64,000 bases of DNA from Paenarthrobacter sp. AR 02 (GTDB lineage Bacteria > Actinomycetota > Actinomycetes > Actinomycetales > Micrococcaceae): positions 62,001 to 126,000 of the forward strand of contig NZ_JAJUKH010000007.1 of assembly GCF_021538675.1 (NCBI RefSeq), given 5' to 3'. The translations under genes were made by a program, and so were the position numbers. Positions 21,521 to 31,500 of this stretch are shown in pieces. Below the pieces are notes generated by a model. That model was given only the letters and a program-made list of their open reading frames with translations, was not told where the DNA came from and did no database searches. Within the stretch, counting starts at the first letter, position 1; each line of letters starts with the position of its first letter.

Positions 21521-22861
21521 TCAGGCGGTTGTGGTGACGCGTACGTGCAGGTCCTCTTCCGACGGCGTCCAGCTGGACGGGTCAGCATCAACCTGTTCAC
21601 CGGAACGAATGTCCTTGACCTGGTGCTTGCCGTCGTCGTCGGTGAACCACACGAAAGGAATGCCCCGTCGGTCGGCGAACTTGATCTGCTTGCCGAACTT
21701 CTCGGCTTTGGCGGCGACTTCCGTGGCGATCCCCCGGCCCCGCAGCTGCGCTGCGATGTCCTGGGCGGCGGCCCAGCTGTCGTCCGTGTTCAAAGCCACG
21801 AGAACTGCGGTGGGTACCGAACGCGAGGCCGTTGCCAGTTCCTGGCTGAGGATGCGGGAAACCAGGCGCGTCACGCCGATGGAAAGCCCGACGCCGGGGA
21901 ACTTGCGGTTGCCCTTGCTGGCCAGGGCGTCGTACCGGCCGCCCGAACAGATGGAACCGAGCTGCTCATGGCCCACCAGCACCGTTTCGACCACAGTTCC
22001 GGTGTAGTAATCCAGGCCGCGGGCGATGCTGAGGTCCGCCACTACCTTGCCCGGGGCGCGCTGGACTGCGGCCTGGATGACCTGCTCCAGTTCGTTGAGG
22101 CCTTCCTCCAGGAGGTCATCGGTGATGCCCAGGGCGCGCACCTGCTCAACAAACGAGGTGTCTTCGGTCCGGATACTTGCCAGTTTCAGGGCAAGGCCGG
22201 CCTGTTCGTCCGTCGCCCCCAGCTCAGTCTTCAGGAGCTCGGCAACCTTCGCGGCCCCGATCTTTTCCAGCTTGTCGATGCTGCGCAAGACCCCGGCAGT
22301 GTCTGTGAGGCCAATGCCGCGATAGAAGCCTTCGGCAAGTTTCCTGTTGTTGATCCGCAGCCGGAAATCCGGAATGGGCAGCGCACTCAGGGCCTCCGCG
22401 ATCACCAGGGCAATTTCGACGTCGTAACGGAATGGCAGCTCGCCGTCTCCCACGACGTCGATGTCGGCCTGGGTGAACTCACGGGCCCGGCCTTCCTGCG
22501 GACGCTCGCCACGCCAGACCTTCTGGATCTGGTAGCGCCGGAAAGGAAACGCCAGGTAGCCTGCGTTTTCAACAACGTAGCGGGCGAACGGCACAGTGAG
22601 GTCGAAGTGCAGGGCCAGGGCGTTGGGATCCGTCTTAGCGGCGTCACCGTCGTCGTCCTGAAGCCGGCTGAGGCCGTAGACCTCTTTGTCGATCTCGCCT
22701 TTGCGAAGCAACTGGCCAACTGTTTCGACGGCCCGGGTTTCAATCGATGAGAAGCCGTGCAACTCAAAGGTCTTCCGCAGCGTATCGAGCACGTGGAGCT
22801 CCACCAACCGCTCCTGGGGAAGCCACTCGGGGAATCCGGACAGGGAGGCGCTACGTGCCAT
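21521..22861 (-). CDS. hisS: Histidyl-tRNA synthetase
   Basis: 446 residues, class II. Motif 2 region (QKVWRGERPQEGRAREFTQADIDVVG), the His-specific signature ARGLDYYTGTV, and GGRYDAL with the C-terminal anticodon-binding domain (ALNTDDSWAAAQDIAAQLRGRGI). The opening MARSASLSGFPEWLPQERLVE is typical of actinobacterial enzymes. GAGGAGACAC precedes the ATG. Upstream of aspS but with its own terminator. Confidence 0.96.
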   Translation of the reverse strand: MARSASLSGFPEWLPQERLVELHVLDTLRKTFELHGFSSIETRAVETVGQLLRKGEIDKEVYGLSRLQDDDGDAAKTDPNALALHFDLTVPFARYVVENAGYLAFPFRRYQIQKVWRGERPQEGRAREFTQADIDVVGDGELPFRYDVEIALVIAEALSALPIPDFRLRINNRKLAEGFYRGIGLTDTAGVLRSIDKLEKIGAAKVAELLKTELGATDEQAGLALKLASIRTEDTSFVEQVRALGITDDLLEEGLNELEQVIQAAVQRAPGKVVADLSIARGLDYYTGTVVETVLVGHEQLGSICSGGRYDALASKGNRKFPGVGLSIGVTRLVSRILSQELATASRSVPTAVLVALNTDDSWAAAQDIAAQLRGRGIATEVAAKAEKFGKQIKFADRRGIPFVWFTDDDGKHQVKDIRSGEQVDADPSSWTPSEEDLHVRVTTTA

Positions 22862-22926
22862 GGAATGTGTCTCCTCAGAAAGCTGACGCTGGCAACAGCA
22901 CCGCAGCTTTAAACATCCAATCGGCG

Positions 22927-22932
22927 TTTATA
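22927..22932 (-). promoter_or_regulatory. Candidate -10 (TATAAA) of hisS
   Basis: TATAAA on the minus strand, 65 nt upstream of the hisS ATG. ATGACC with a 16-nt spacer is a poor -35. No T-box-like structure is apparent. Confidence 0.35.
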
Positions 22933-23066
22933 AGGCGGGCGTCCAGCCGGTCATGCATAAACTATGTGCGGCAGCCAGTTTATGCTTTCCGCGCGTGCAC
23001 ATCTAATGCAGCATGCCCGCAGACTGCCCGGCAGCCATCGGAAGCGGGACACAATCAGGAGGACTC

Positions 23067-23861
23067 TTGGCTACAAGGTCGCGGGATGACCGCGAAGCGA
23101 AACGTCGCATCAGGCAGATGGAAGCCAAGCGTGCCCTGCGGCAGGAACAGGGCAAGCGACGCAAACGCGACAACACCATCGCCATCAGCGCCGGTGCGGC
23201 AGCCGTGGTCCTGGCTGTCGTGATGCAGCTGACTGTCTTCAGTTCCAATCCCACCGAGGCCGAGTTCGCCGCCGCCGAAGCCGGCCTGAGCTCTCCGTCC
23301 GCTTCGCCGTCGGCTTCCAACAGCGCCGACATCCCCAGCCCGGACACCGCTGCCGGCAAGACCTTCACCGGTGACTTGGCTTTGAACGGTGGCACGCTGG
23401 GCGTTGAGCTGAACGGTACCGCCGCACCGCAGGCAGCAGCGGTATTGAAATCACTGGCGGACGCAGGCTATTACAACGGGGCAAACTGCCACCGGCTTAC
23501 GACGGCGGAAACCTTCGGCCTCCTGCAATGCGGCGCGAAGACCGCCGACGGCTCGGACGACGCCAACTACCGTTGGGGCCCACTGGAAAACACTCCCACG
23601 GACAACAAATACCCCGCCGGAACCATTGCTGTTGCCCGCACCGGCAACAACGCCTACGGCAATGGCCACCAGTTCTTCATTGTCTATAAGGACACCACCA
23701 TTCCTGCCGACACAGCCGGCGGCTACACCGTGGTGGGCAAGGTAACCAGCGGCCTGGACGTTGTTACGAAGATCGCTGCAGCCGGTCTCAAAGCCGGTGC
23801 AAACAGCGGCGACGGCGCCCCTGTGGCACCTGTCACGATAGACTCGTTCTCTCTGAAGTAA
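23067..23861 (+). CDS. Membrane-anchored cyclophilin-type peptidyl-prolyl isomerase
   Basis: I start at TTG 23067 because AGGAGG lies 4 nt upstream and the product begins LATRSRDDREAKRR, the usual opening in relatives; the frame is open further to 23013 without support. 264 residues: charged Lys/Arg coil (about 5-40), one TM helix (about 42-60, AISAGAAAVVLAVVMQLTVF), Ser/Pro linker (75-95), then a cyclophilin domain (CHRLTTAETFGLLQCG, GTIAVARTGNNAYGNGHQFFIVYKD). The usual GDFT and catalytic Arg-Phe features are only partly kept, so activity is uncertain. The domain would lie outside the membrane. Confidence 0.85.
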   Translation: MATRSRDDREAKRRIRQMEAKRALRQEQGKRRKRDNTIAISAGAAAVVLAVVMQLTVFSSNPTEAEFAAAEAGLSSPSASPSASNSADIPSPDTAAGKTFTGDLALNGGTLGVELNGTAAPQAAAVLKSLADAGYYNGANCHRLTTAETFGLLQCGAKTADGSDDANYRWGPLENTPTDNKYPAGTIAVARTGNNAYGNGHQFFIVYKDTTIPADTAGGYTVVGKVTSGLDVVTKIAAAGLKAGANSGDGAPVAPVTIDSFSLK

Positions 23862-23926
23862 CCAACTCCTGGCCCCGGGCCGGGGTGCATTACCCAGCAG
23901 TCCCTCCAAGCGAAAGACTTTTAGCG

Positions 23927-25357
23927 GTGACAGACAGTCAGAAACCCGACGAAACAGCAGTAGTGGCCAACGAAGAAGCTGCCGGACAAGCGCCAGCCGC
24001 GCCCCGGCCGACGCCTTCCGCAGCCCCGTCTCCCGCGGCTTTCGCGGCCCGCCCCAAGGCTCCGGCCGCCGTCGTCCCTGCCGCTCCGGCTGTTTCATCG
24101 GCGTCGCTTGCTGAGGCAGCGAAGTGGGGCCGCGCAGAAGGGGACGGCCATGTGTTCCTGACACTGGACGGCGAAGAAATCGCTGTCGGCCAGTACCCCG
24201 GCGTCAGCCCCGACGAAGCACTGGGCTACTTCGCCCGGAAATTCGACGACATCATCGCCCAGGTGGTCCTGCTCGAACACCGCGTGGAGTCCAAGGCCCC
24301 TGCCACGGACATGCAGAAGACTGTGACGCACCTCCGCGAACAGCTCGCTGAGCGCAACATGGTGGGCGATATCCGCTCGGCAGAAAGCCGCCTTGACACT
24401 TTGTCGGCCCAGATCGTTGAGCTCGAAAAGACTGAGAAGGCTGCCCACGAGGCCGTACGGGCCAGCGAACTCGCTGCACGTGAGGCCATTGTTGCCGAGG
24501 CTGAGTCCATTGCCGGCCAGGATCCGGCCCACATTCAGTGGAAGACCTCCAGCGCACGCATGAACGAACTGTTCGAAACCTGGAAAGCAGCACAGAAGAG
24601 CGGCGTCCGCCTGGGCCGCAGCAACGAGGACGCCCTCTGGAAGCGGTTCCGTTCCGCCCGCACCGTCTTTGATCGCCATCGCCGGGCCTACTTCTCCCAG
24701 CTGGACAGCAACAACTCTGCTGCCAAGTCAGCCAAGGAAGCCCTGATCGCCGAGGCTGAGGCACTCTCCTCCTCCACTGACTGGGGCTATGCCGCCGGGG
24801 AATACCGCAGGCTCATGGACCAGTGGAAGGCCACGCCGCGTGCGAGCCGCAAGGATGACGACGCCCTGTGGGGCCGCTTCCGTGCAGCGCAGGACGTGTT
24901 CTTCAGCAACCGCCAGGCAGCCAATGACCAGATCGACCAGGAATACACCGCGAACCTGGCCGTGAAGGAACAGCTGATCGCCGAGGCACAGGCTCTCCTT
25001 CCGATCAACGACCTCAACTCCGCCAAGAAGGCCCTCCAGTCCATCCGGGACCGTTGGGAAGACGCCGGCAAGGTTCCCCGCGCCGACATGGGTCGCATCG
25101 AGGCAGGTCTTCGCAAGGTCGAAGACGCTGTTCGTGAGGCTGAGGAAGAGAAGTGGCGTCGGAGCAATCCGGAAACCAAGGCACGCACCAACAGTGCGTT
25201 GTCCCAGCTCGAAGCCGCCATCGCTGGCCTCAAGGAAGACTTGGAGAAAGCCGAAAAGGCAGGCGATCAGCGACGCATCAAGGCGGCCCGCGAAGCCCTG
25301 GAAGCCCGCCAGGCCTGGCTTGACCAGATCCAGCGCTCGGCCAGCGACCTCGCTTAG
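23927..25357 (+). CDS. DUF349 coiled-coil protein
   Basis: GTG at 23927 gives 476 residues (VTDSQKPDETAV); the open frame extends to 23885 but that part looks non-coding. N-terminus Ala/Pro-rich (1-60). Several DUF349 units are visible, e.g. WKTSSARMNELFETWKAAQK with DALWKRFRSARTVFDRHRRA, and a second (YRRLMDQWKATPRASRKDDD, LWGRFRAAQDVFF). The C-terminus is a charged coiled coil (about 400-470). DUF349 proteins are linked to stress granule/ribosome contexts but no role is established. Single gene with a downstream hairpin. Confidence 0.85.
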   Translation: MTDSQKPDETAVVANEEAAGQAPAAPRPTPSAAPSPAAFAARPKAPAAVVPAAPAVSSASLAEAAKWGRAEGDGHVFLTLDGEEIAVGQYPGVSPDEALGYFARKFDDIIAQVVLLEHRVESKAPATDMQKTVTHLREQLAERNMVGDIRSAESRLDTLSAQIVELEKTEKAAHEAVRASELAAREAIVAEAESIAGQDPAHIQWKTSSARMNELFETWKAAQKSGVRLGRSNEDALWKRFRSARTVFDRHRRAYFSQLDSNNSAAKSAKEALIAEAEALSSSTDWGYAAGEYRRLMDQWKATPRASRKDDDALWGRFRAAQDVFFSNRQAANDQIDQEYTANLAVKEQLIAEAQALLPINDLNSAKKALQSIRDRWEDAGKVPRADMGRIEAGLRKVEDAVREAEEEKWRRSNPETKARTNSALSQLEAAIAGLKEDLEKAEKAGDQRRIKAAREALEARQAWLDQIQRSASDLA

Positions 25358-25380
25358 CACCACCTGACGTTCCCGTCCTG

Positions 25381-25422
25381 CAGGCTCCGTTCCGGTTATC
25401 CACATAGCCGGGGCGGAGCCTG
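25381..25422 (+). terminator. Hairpin after the DUF349 gene
   Basis: A 9-bp inverted repeat (25381-25389 / 25414-25422) with an inner CCGG/CCGG pair. No U-tract follows. It lies 23 nt after the DUF349 stop and is a possible terminator. Confidence 0.45.
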
Positions 25423-25456
25423 TACTCGTTGGGTGGCCGCACGGAATGATCGGTGG

Positions 25457-26095
25457 ATGGTCCCCGTTGCAACTGCCCCACACTTAGTGGAGCCGGTACT
25501 GTCCGAGCTCTACTCCCCCAGCCGCCTTTTTACCTGGAATGAATTGCAGGGCATGGCCATCGACGGCATCCTCCTGCCGCTTTACGGGAAGAGTTATGCC
25601 TCGCCAGGCGTGGCTGTCACTTACCGCCTGCGGGCCCGTGCTGCGGCCATGACAGTGCCGGAGAGGATCCGGACCAAAGTGGTGGCCGGAAGGCTGACCG
25701 CGGCATGGATCTACGGCTGCGCGAAGCCCCCTGAACGCCTGTCCCTCCTGGTCGATGCGAAGCACCGGATATCCAGCCTGCGGGGAGCTGCTGCCTGCAG
25801 TCTCCACGAAGTCAGGCTGGGACAGCTGGATGTGGTGAGCATGGGCGGGATGCTGGTCAGCAGCCCGCTGCGCACGGCAGCCGATATCGCCCTGCACGTG
25901 GAAACAGAACGTGCGCTGCCCGCATTGAAGCGCCTCCTGAGCCGGGACGAGCTCGGCATCAGGCTGCGCCTGCTCATCCTGGCCGTCGAGGCCGCGCCCA
26001 GGGTGCCCCACAAGAAGCGGGCGCTGGCTACCCTGGCACTGCTGGGTGCCAGAGATCCGGAGCATCAAAACCCTGGGCACCATGGACAGGGTTAG
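25457..26095 (+). CDS. AbiEi-antitoxin-like protein, no adjacent toxin
   Basis: ATG at 25457 gives 212 residues. The middle ([34 protein letters not shown] and [12 protein letters not shown], written here in part) resembles actinobacterial proteins annotated as type IV TA AbiEi-like antitoxins or regulators. No AbiEii-type nucleotidyltransferase is next to it; relA follows, tail to tail, with a 4-base overlap. It is therefore an orphan and the TA label may be only structural. No strong Shine-Dalgarno. Function unknown. Confidence 0.5.
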   Translation: MVPVATAPHLVEPVLSELYSPSRLFTWNELQGMAIDGILLPLYGKSYASPGVAVTYRLRARAAAMTVPERIRTKVVAGRLTAAWIYGCAKPPERLSLLVDAKHRISSLRGAAACSLHEVRLGQLDVVSMGGMLVSSPLRTAADIALHVETERALPALKRLLSRDELGIRLRLLILAVEAAPRVPHKKRALATLALLGARDPEHQNPGHHGQG

Positions 26096-28482
26096 CTGCG
26101 GCGCCGGTTCCCCGTTGTGCGGTAAACGTCGAAGACACCGTCGATACGACGCACGGCGTTCAAGACATGGTGCAGGTACTTGGGGTCACCCATCTCGAAA
26201 GCGAACTTCGAAATGGCCACCCGGTCACTGGACGTATGCACGGATGCGGCCAGGATGTTGACGTGGTTCTCGGACAAGATCCTCGTAACATCCGAGAGCA
26301 ACGATTTGCGGTCCAACGCTTCCACCTGGATCTCCACGAGGAAGACGCTGGACTGGGTGGGGGCCCACTCCACTTCCACAATCCTGTCCGGCTGGTCACG
26401 GAGCCCCGAAACGTTGGTGCAGTCCGTCCTGTGCACGGAGACACCGGAACCCCGGGTAACAAAGCCCAGAATCGGATCCGGGGGCACAGGGGTACAGCAG
26501 CGGGCCAGTTTGACCCACACGTCCCCGACACCACGGACGATGACGCCGGAGTCGGAGAACTTGGACTTTGCAACCTGGGTGGGGATGCTGACTTCTTCAA
26601 GATCTTCGTCCGGGGTCTCCTGGCCGCCAAGGTGCTCAACGAGCTTTTCCATGACGGACTGTGCCGACGTGTGTCCATCGCCGACGCCCGCATACAACCC
26701 CGAGATGTCGACGTAGTGGAACGCCTCCGCCACAGCCGACAAAGCATCGTGCGTCATGAGCCGCTGCAAAGGAAGGTTCTGCTTCCGCATGGCCCTTGTC
26801 AGCATGTCCTTGCCGCGGTCGATCGCCTCTTCGCGGCGTTCCTTGGTGAACCATTGGCGGATCTTGTTCCGCGCACGTGCCGACTTGACGAAGTGCTGCC
26901 AGTCCTGGCTCGGCCCGGCCCCTTCGGCCTTCGAAGTGAAAATCTCCACCCAGTCGCCGTGGTTGAGTTCGCTGTTCAGTGGAACCAGCTTGCCGTTGAC
27001 GCGTGCACCGATGGTGCGGTGGCCCACCTCAGTGTGCACCGCATAAGCGAAGTCAACCGGAGTGGAACCTGCGGGCAGGGCCATCACCTCACCCTTGGGG
27101 GTGAAGACGAAGACTTCCCGGGCGTTGATTTCATATCTCAGGGAATCAAGGAACTCGCCGGGATCGGAAGTTTCCTGCTGCCAGTCCACCAGGGACCGAA
27201 GCCAGCCCATGTCCCCGTCCCGCGGGCTGCCAGGACCTTGGGCTGTACGGTTGGGCTGGTCTTTGTACTTCCAGTGGGCCGCTACACCGTATTCGGCCCG
27301 ACGATGCATTTCATGCGTGCGGATCTGGATCTCGACCGGTTTGCCGCCCGGACCGATCACCGTGGTGTGCAGCGATTGGTACATGTTGAACTTTGGCATC
27401 GCGATGTAATCCTTGAACCGCCCCGGCAGGGGGTTCCACCGCGAATGGAGTGTTCCCAGTGCGGCATAACAATCCCGCACGGAATCGACCAGGACACGCA
27501 CGCCCATGAGGTCGTTGATGTCGTCGAAATCCTTATCCCTGACGATCATCTTCTGGTAAATCGAGTAGTAGTGCTTCGGCCTGCCGGTGATGGTGGCCTT
27601 GATGCGCGAGGTCCGCAGATCGTCGGCGATCTGGTTGCGGATGACGCTGAGGCTCTTTTCACGCTCCGGCGTGCGGTCTCCCACCATGCGGACGATTTCC
27701 TCGTACACCTTGGGGTACAGCGCCGCGAAGGACAGGTCCTCAAGTTCCCACTTGATGGTGTTCATGCCCAGGCGATGGGCAAGCGGAGCAAAAATTTCCA
27801 GGGTTTCGCGGGCCTTGCGCGAGGACGACTCCGCCGAGACGAAGCGCCACGTTCGCGCATTGTGCAGGCGGTCCGCCAGTTTGATCATGAGGACACGGAT
27901 GTCCTTGGCCATGGCCACGACCATCTTGCGGACGGTCTCGGATTGGGCAGCCTCGCCGAAGCTGACCTTGTCCAGCTTGGTCACGCCGTCCACCAACATG
28001 GCGACCTCGGGGCCGAAGTCGCGGGTGAGGTCGTTAAGGGTGTAGGGAGTGTCCTCCACGGTGTCGTGGAGCAATGCAGCCGCGAGGGTGGTCCCCGTCA
28101 TGCCGAGCTCAGCCAGGATGGTGGCCACGGCAACCGGGTGGGTGATGTACGGATCACCACTCTTGCGCTTCTGGCCTTGGTGGCTCCGCTCCGCTACGGC
28201 GAACGCCCGTTGGATCAGGTCGAAGTCCTCTTTGGGATTATTGGCCCGAACGGTGCGCAGCAGCGGTTCCAGGATCGGCGAGTAGGGGGCGACGCCCCGG
28301 CCTGTGAGGCGGGCGAGCCTGGAACGGGTACGTTCCCTCCTGCCGGGGAAAGTCGGGCGCACGCCGCTGTCGATCGGTACCGCACCTGCGGTCCGTCCGG
28401 CCACGCCTGTTGTTGGGACGGCCACAGCATTACGGCCATCTTCCCCGCCCGCCGGTGGTGCCGACGTCGCACGTTCTTCCAC
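26092..28482 (-). CDS. relA: Bifunctional (p)ppGpp synthetase/hydrolase Rel
   Basis: Makes and degrades (p)ppGpp in the stringent response. I choose GTG at 28482 (796 aa, [10 protein letters not shown]) because GAGGGG lies 7 nt upstream; another GTG at 28497 is in frame. In order: a Pro/Gly-rich N-terminus, HD hydrolase ([24 protein letters not shown], so hydrolase-competent), synthetase ([31 protein letters not shown]), TGS ([21 protein letters not shown]), Zn-finger-like region with CCTPVPPD, and the ACT domain. Both activities should be present. Confidence 0.96.
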   Translation of the reverse strand: MEERATSAPPAGGEDGRNAVAVPTTGVAGRTAGAVPIDSGVRPTFPGRRERTRSRLARLTGRGVAPYSPILEPLLRTVRANNPKEDFDLIQRAFAVAERSHQGQKRKSGDPYITHPVAVATILAELGMTGTTLAAALLHDTVEDTPYTLNDLTRDFGPEVAMLVDGVTKLDKVSFGEAAQSETVRKMVVAMAKDIRVLMIKLADRLHNARTWRFVSAESSSRKARETLEIFAPLAHRLGMNTIKWELEDLSFAALYPKVYEEIVRMVGDRTPEREKSLSVIRNQIADDLRTSRIKATITGRPKHYYSIYQKMIVRDKDFDDINDLMGVRVLVDSVRDCYAALGTLHSRWNPLPGRFKDYIAMPKFNMYQSLHTTVIGPGGKPVEIQIRTHEMHRRAEYGVAAHWKYKDQPNRTAQGPGSPRDGDMGWLRSLVDWQQETSDPGEFLDSLRYEINAREVFVFTPKGEVMALPAGSTPVDFAYAVHTEVGHRTIGARVNGKLVPLNSELNHGDWVEIFTSKAEGAGPSQDWQHFVKSARARNKIRQWFTKERREEAIDRGKDMLTRAMRKQNLPLQRLMTHDALSAVAEAFHYVDISGLYAGVGDGHTSAQSVMEKLVEHLGGQETPDEDLEEVSIPTQVAKSKFSDSGVIVRGVGDVWVKLARCCTPVPPDPILGFVTRGSGVSVHRTDCTNVSGLRDQPDRIVEVEWAPTQSSVFLVEIQVEALDRKSLLSDVTRILSENHVNILAASVHTSSDRVAISKFAFEMGDPKYLHHVLNAVRRIDGVFDVYRTTGNRRRS

Positions 28483-28581
28483 AGAAGCACCCCTCACAAC
28501 CTATTTAATTCTCCCAGTCTATTCCCGTCAGCGAATGCTTCTGCAACCGGACAGCACATGACGAGGACGTGGACAAGTCAA

Positions 28582-28617
28582 AGAGCCGGCCTCCGCAATG
28601 CTGCGGAGGCCGGCTCT
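28582..28617 (-). terminator. Terminator after secF
   Basis: A perfect 16-bp GC-rich inverted repeat with a 4-nt loop, 28 nt past the secF stop, followed on the minus strand by TTTGACTTG. It separates the sec operon from relA. Confidence 0.8.
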
Positions 28618-28644
28618 CGGGTGAAACTGTACTTTGGGGTGGAG

Positions 28645-29634
28645 CTAGACGGTTGCCTCGGCCCTGCGGTGCGATACCTTTTTGGCTTGCTTGACGAGCT
28701 CCGGTTCGCCTTGGCGCAGCCAGGCGTACAGGGGCGCGGCGATGAAGATCGTTGCCGCTGTGCCAATGAGGATGCCCACGAACAGTGCCAAAGAGAGGTC
28801 CCGCAACGTACCGGCACCCAACAAGCCGGCCCCGATGAAGAGGATGGCTGCCACGGGCAGGACTGCCACCATCATGGTGTTGATGGAGCGAACCAGGGTT
28901 TGGTTGACTGCGAGGTTGACCTCTTCAGCGAAGCTACGACGCGTCGACGTCGTGATATCGGACGTGTTTTCGCGGATCTTGTCGAACACCACCACGGTGT
29001 CGTAGAGCGAGTAGCTGAGGACCGTGAGGAAGCCGATGATGGCCGACGGCGTCACTTCGAAATCGCTCAAAGCGTAGACGCCCGCTGTGGTGAACATGGT
29101 GACGAGCATGCCCACCAGTGCCGACAGCGACATTTTCCATGTGCGGAAATACAGCGCCATCAGGATCGCGGCCAGCCCAACGAAGACCACCAGGCCGATG
29201 AGCGCCTGGCGTGTGACGTCCTGTCCCCAGGTGGGGCCCACGAAGTTGGACGTCACCTCGTTCTCGGTGACCCCGTATGCACTGGTCAACGCGTCCTTGA
29301 TGCGGTTGGTTTGGTCGTCACTGAGCTGATCCGTCTGGATCCGCATGGTGTTGCCGGCCACGTTCGCGACACGCGGGATGGCCTCGGGCACCACTTCGTG
29401 GACTGCCTTCTCGCCGAGCCCGGCGTCGGTGTTGGCCACGTTCGAAACGGTGAACTCGGAGCCACCGCGGAATTCGATGCCGAGGTTGAATCCGCCCTTG
29501 ACCACAGGGATCAAGATGGACAGAGCCACGGCTACGGCCGCAATGGTGAACCAGATCTTCTTGGAATTGACGAAGTTGTACGAACGCTTGCCCGTGTAGA
29601 GCTCATGGCCGAAGGTTGCGAAGCTCGTTGTCAT
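28645..29634 (-). CDS. secF: Protein translocase subunit SecF
   Basis: RND-type subunit that with SecD uses the proton gradient to aid Sec export. 329 residues with a first TM (IWFTIAAVAVALSILIPVV), the motif FNLGIEFRGGSEFTV, and a five-TM C-terminal block (VGLAAILMALYFRTWKMSLSALVG, YDTVVVFDKIREN, TTMMVAVLP-type). ATG directly abuts the secD TAA. Ends with a Lys/Arg-rich tail. Confidence 0.95.
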   Translation of the reverse strand: MTTSFATFGHELYTGKRSYNFVNSKKIWFTIAAVAVALSILIPVVKGGFNLGIEFRGGSEFTVSNVANTDAGLGEKAVHEVVPEAIPRVANVAGNTMRIQTDQLSDDQTNRIKDALTSAYGVTENEVTSNFVGPTWGQDVTRQALIGLVVFVGLAAILMALYFRTWKMSLSALVGMLVTMFTTAGVYALSDFEVTPSAIIGFLTVLSYSLYDTVVVFDKIRENTSDITTSTRRSFAEEVNLAVNQTLVRSINTMMVAVLPVAAILFIGAGLLGAGTLRDLSLALFVGILIGTAATIFIAAPLYAWLRQGEPELVKQAKKVSHRRAEATV

Positions 29635-31386
29635 TTACTTCTCCTCCTTGGTCGCCTTGGAGGAGCCGGCGAACTGGCTCTTCTCGGCGAGGCGCCGTTC
29701 GGCGATGGTCATGCGGCGTTCTGCTTCGGCTGCTGCACCGGTGTTGCGCGCACGTACCGGCGTCGGCTTTTGATCCGGGGTGCGGAGCCTGCCGGCGCCG
29801 CGGTACAGCGGAACAGCGCCCAGACGGTCGGGCGACAGTCCGGAGAAACGGTGTCCTTCGCCGAAGAACCGGGTGCGTGCCAGGACCTGGAGCATGGGGT
29901 GCGTGAACATGAACACCACCAGGAGGTCGGCCAGGGCTGTGAGGCCGAGGGTGAAGGCGAAGCCGCGGACGTTGCCCACAGCCACGAAGTAGAGAACCAG
30001 GGCAGCGAGGAGGTTGACCGCCTTTGAGGCCAGAACGGTGCGCTTGGCACGCTTCCAACCATTTTCGACGGCGGACACGAGTCCACGGCCGTCGCGGAGC
30101 TCATCGCGGATACGTTCGAAGTAAACGATGAAGGAGTCCGCGGTCTGACCGATGGCAACAATCAAACCCGCAACGCCGGCCAGGGAAAGCCGGTAGTTTT
30201 CGGTCCAGCCGAGAATGGCAATGGCAAGGTACGTCAAGGCACCGGCCACCACAAGGGATGCAATGGTCACAAAGCCGAGTGCCCGGTATTGGAAGAGCGA
30301 ATAGACCACAACGAGCAGCAGGCCGATCACACCGGCCAGCAGGCCCAGGCGAAGCTGGTCGCCACCGAGCGTGGCGGAAATTTGCTCCTGTGACTGGATT
30401 TCGAAGCTGATGGGCAACGCGCCATACCGGAGCTGGTCGGACAACGCCTTGGCTGATGCCTGGGTGAAGTTGCCCGTGATCTGCGGCTTACCGTCCGTGA
30501 TGACGGCAAGGGAGCGAGGCGCGGAGATGACCTTGTCGTCGAGGACAATCGCGAACTGCGACTTGGGATCATCCGTACCCTGGGCCTGCGCGGCAGCATA
30601 GAACTGGTTAAGGCGTTCGGTGACTGCCTTGAACTTCGCGGTAGCATCCGCGTTGAAGACGATGTTCACGCCCCAGGAGTTGGTGACGGAACCCTGTGCA
30701 CCCTGGACCTGGGAGTAGGTCGAGTCGCTGATGTCCTGGCCCTTGACCTCTACCGGTCCAAGGATGTACTTGACCGCGGGAGTCTTGTCCGTGGCGGCCT
30801 CGCAGGTGACCAGCGGCTTGGCCGGGTCTGAGCGCTCACGCTTCTCCGTGGACGGATTCACGCAGTCCAGTGCTTCAAATTCCTTGACGACATCGGCAGT
30901 GACCCAGTTGATGTCGCTTGCGTTGGCCGGTGCCGCGGTGGGCTTGGGCAGCTGGGCATCAGGGGTACGGGATTCGGCTGGAACGGCAGCCGGGTCTCCC
31001 GCAGCGATGACCGGGCGGAAGTTCATGTCGGCAGATGCCTGGATGAGGTCGCGGGTTTCCTTGGAGGGTGTTCCCGGAAGGCTCACTACCACGTTGCGCC
31101 CGGACTGGGTGCTGATTTCCGCTTCGGCGACACCTGAGCCGTCAACGCGCTGCCTGATGATGGCAACGGCCTGATTCAGCTGTTCCTCGTTGATTTCGCC
31201 GGAACCCTCGACCCTGGGAGCCAGGATCATCTGGGTTCCGCCTTCGAGGTCCAAAGCAAGCTTCGGAGCCCAGCTGGCATGGCCAGTCAGCACTCCGCCA
31301 CCCAGGACAGCGGTCAGTACAACAAATATTGCGCCTAGCCATGTCAGCACCCTGCGGGCTGAGTTTTTGGGGCCGGTCCTTGCCAT
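29635..31386 (-). CDS. secD: Protein translocase subunit SecD
   Basis: 583 residues: N-terminal TM, a large extracytoplasmic P1 region (about 35-370) with LALDLEGGTQMILAP, then six TM helices (LRLGLLAGVIGLLLVVVYSLF, GLIVAIGQTADSFIVYFERIRDE). The second motif reads IGQTADSFIVYFERIRDE where E. coli has GANVDANVLINERIKEE. The C-terminus (about 520-583) is a basic tail. ATG at 31386 with AGGAAG. Transcribed yajC-secD-secF. Confidence 0.95.
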   Translation of the reverse strand: MARTGPKNSARRVLTWLGAIFVVLTAVLGGGVLTGHASWAPKLALDLEGGTQMILAPRVEGSGEINEEQLNQAVAIIRQRVDGSGVAEAEISTQSGRNVVVSLPGTPSKETRDLIQASADMNFRPVIAAGDPAAVPAESRTPDAQLPKPTAAPANASDINWVTADVVKEFEALDCVNPSTEKRERSDPAKPLVTCEAATDKTPAVKYILGPVEVKGQDISDSTYSQVQGAQGSVTNSWGVNIVFNADATAKFKAVTERLNQFYAAAQAQGTDDPKSQFAIVLDDKVISAPRSLAVITDGKPQITGNFTQASAKALSDQLRYGALPISFEIQSQEQISATLGGDQLRLGLLAGVIGLLLVVVYSLFQYRALGFVTIASLVVAGALTYLAIAILGWTENYRLSLAGVAGLIVAIGQTADSFIVYFERIRDELRDGRGLVSAVENGWKRAKRTVLASKAVNLLAALVLYFVAVGNVRGFAFTLGLTALADLLVVFMFTHPMLQVLARTRFFGEGHRFSGLSPDRLGAVPLYRGAGRLRTPDQKPTPVRARNTGAAAEAERRMTIAERRLAEKSQFAGSSKATKEEK

Positions 31387-31412
31387 TATCGATCTTCCTC
31401 TTATCGCCGGAC

Positions 31413-31450
31413 AGCCGCCGGCGGACGCTGGTGAGCGTCTGCCGGCGGCT
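31413..31450 (-). other. Long hairpin in the yajC-secD intergenic region
   Basis: A 17-bp inverted repeat with one G-U pair (arms 31413-31429 / 31434-31450, 4-nt loop) lies between the yajC stop and the secD start. No U-tract follows on the minus strand. Possible roles are processing, differential mRNA stability or partial termination. Confidence 0.6.
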
Positions 31451-31500
31451 CTCCGCTGCCGTAGAAGTTGTCCAGCGCGGTGTTGCCGCGGCTGACAGTG

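Noticed and set aside
19268..22750. A 1160-codon open frame on the plus strand across aspS and hisS
   Set aside because: It is antisense to two certain tRNA synthetase genes, has no ribosome site and its product matches no family. Long antisense frames are expected in GC-rich DNA with strong codon bias.
25396..25404. A perfect DnaA box (TTATCCACA)
   Set aside because: A single 9-mer of this kind is expected by chance about once in two windows this size; no cluster, AT-rich region or dnaA/dnaN gene nearby.
26167..30027. A 1286-codon open frame on the plus strand antisense to relA and secF and into the 3' end of secD
   Set aside because: Same reason: complementary to known genes, crosses a terminator at 28582-28617, and shows no domain.
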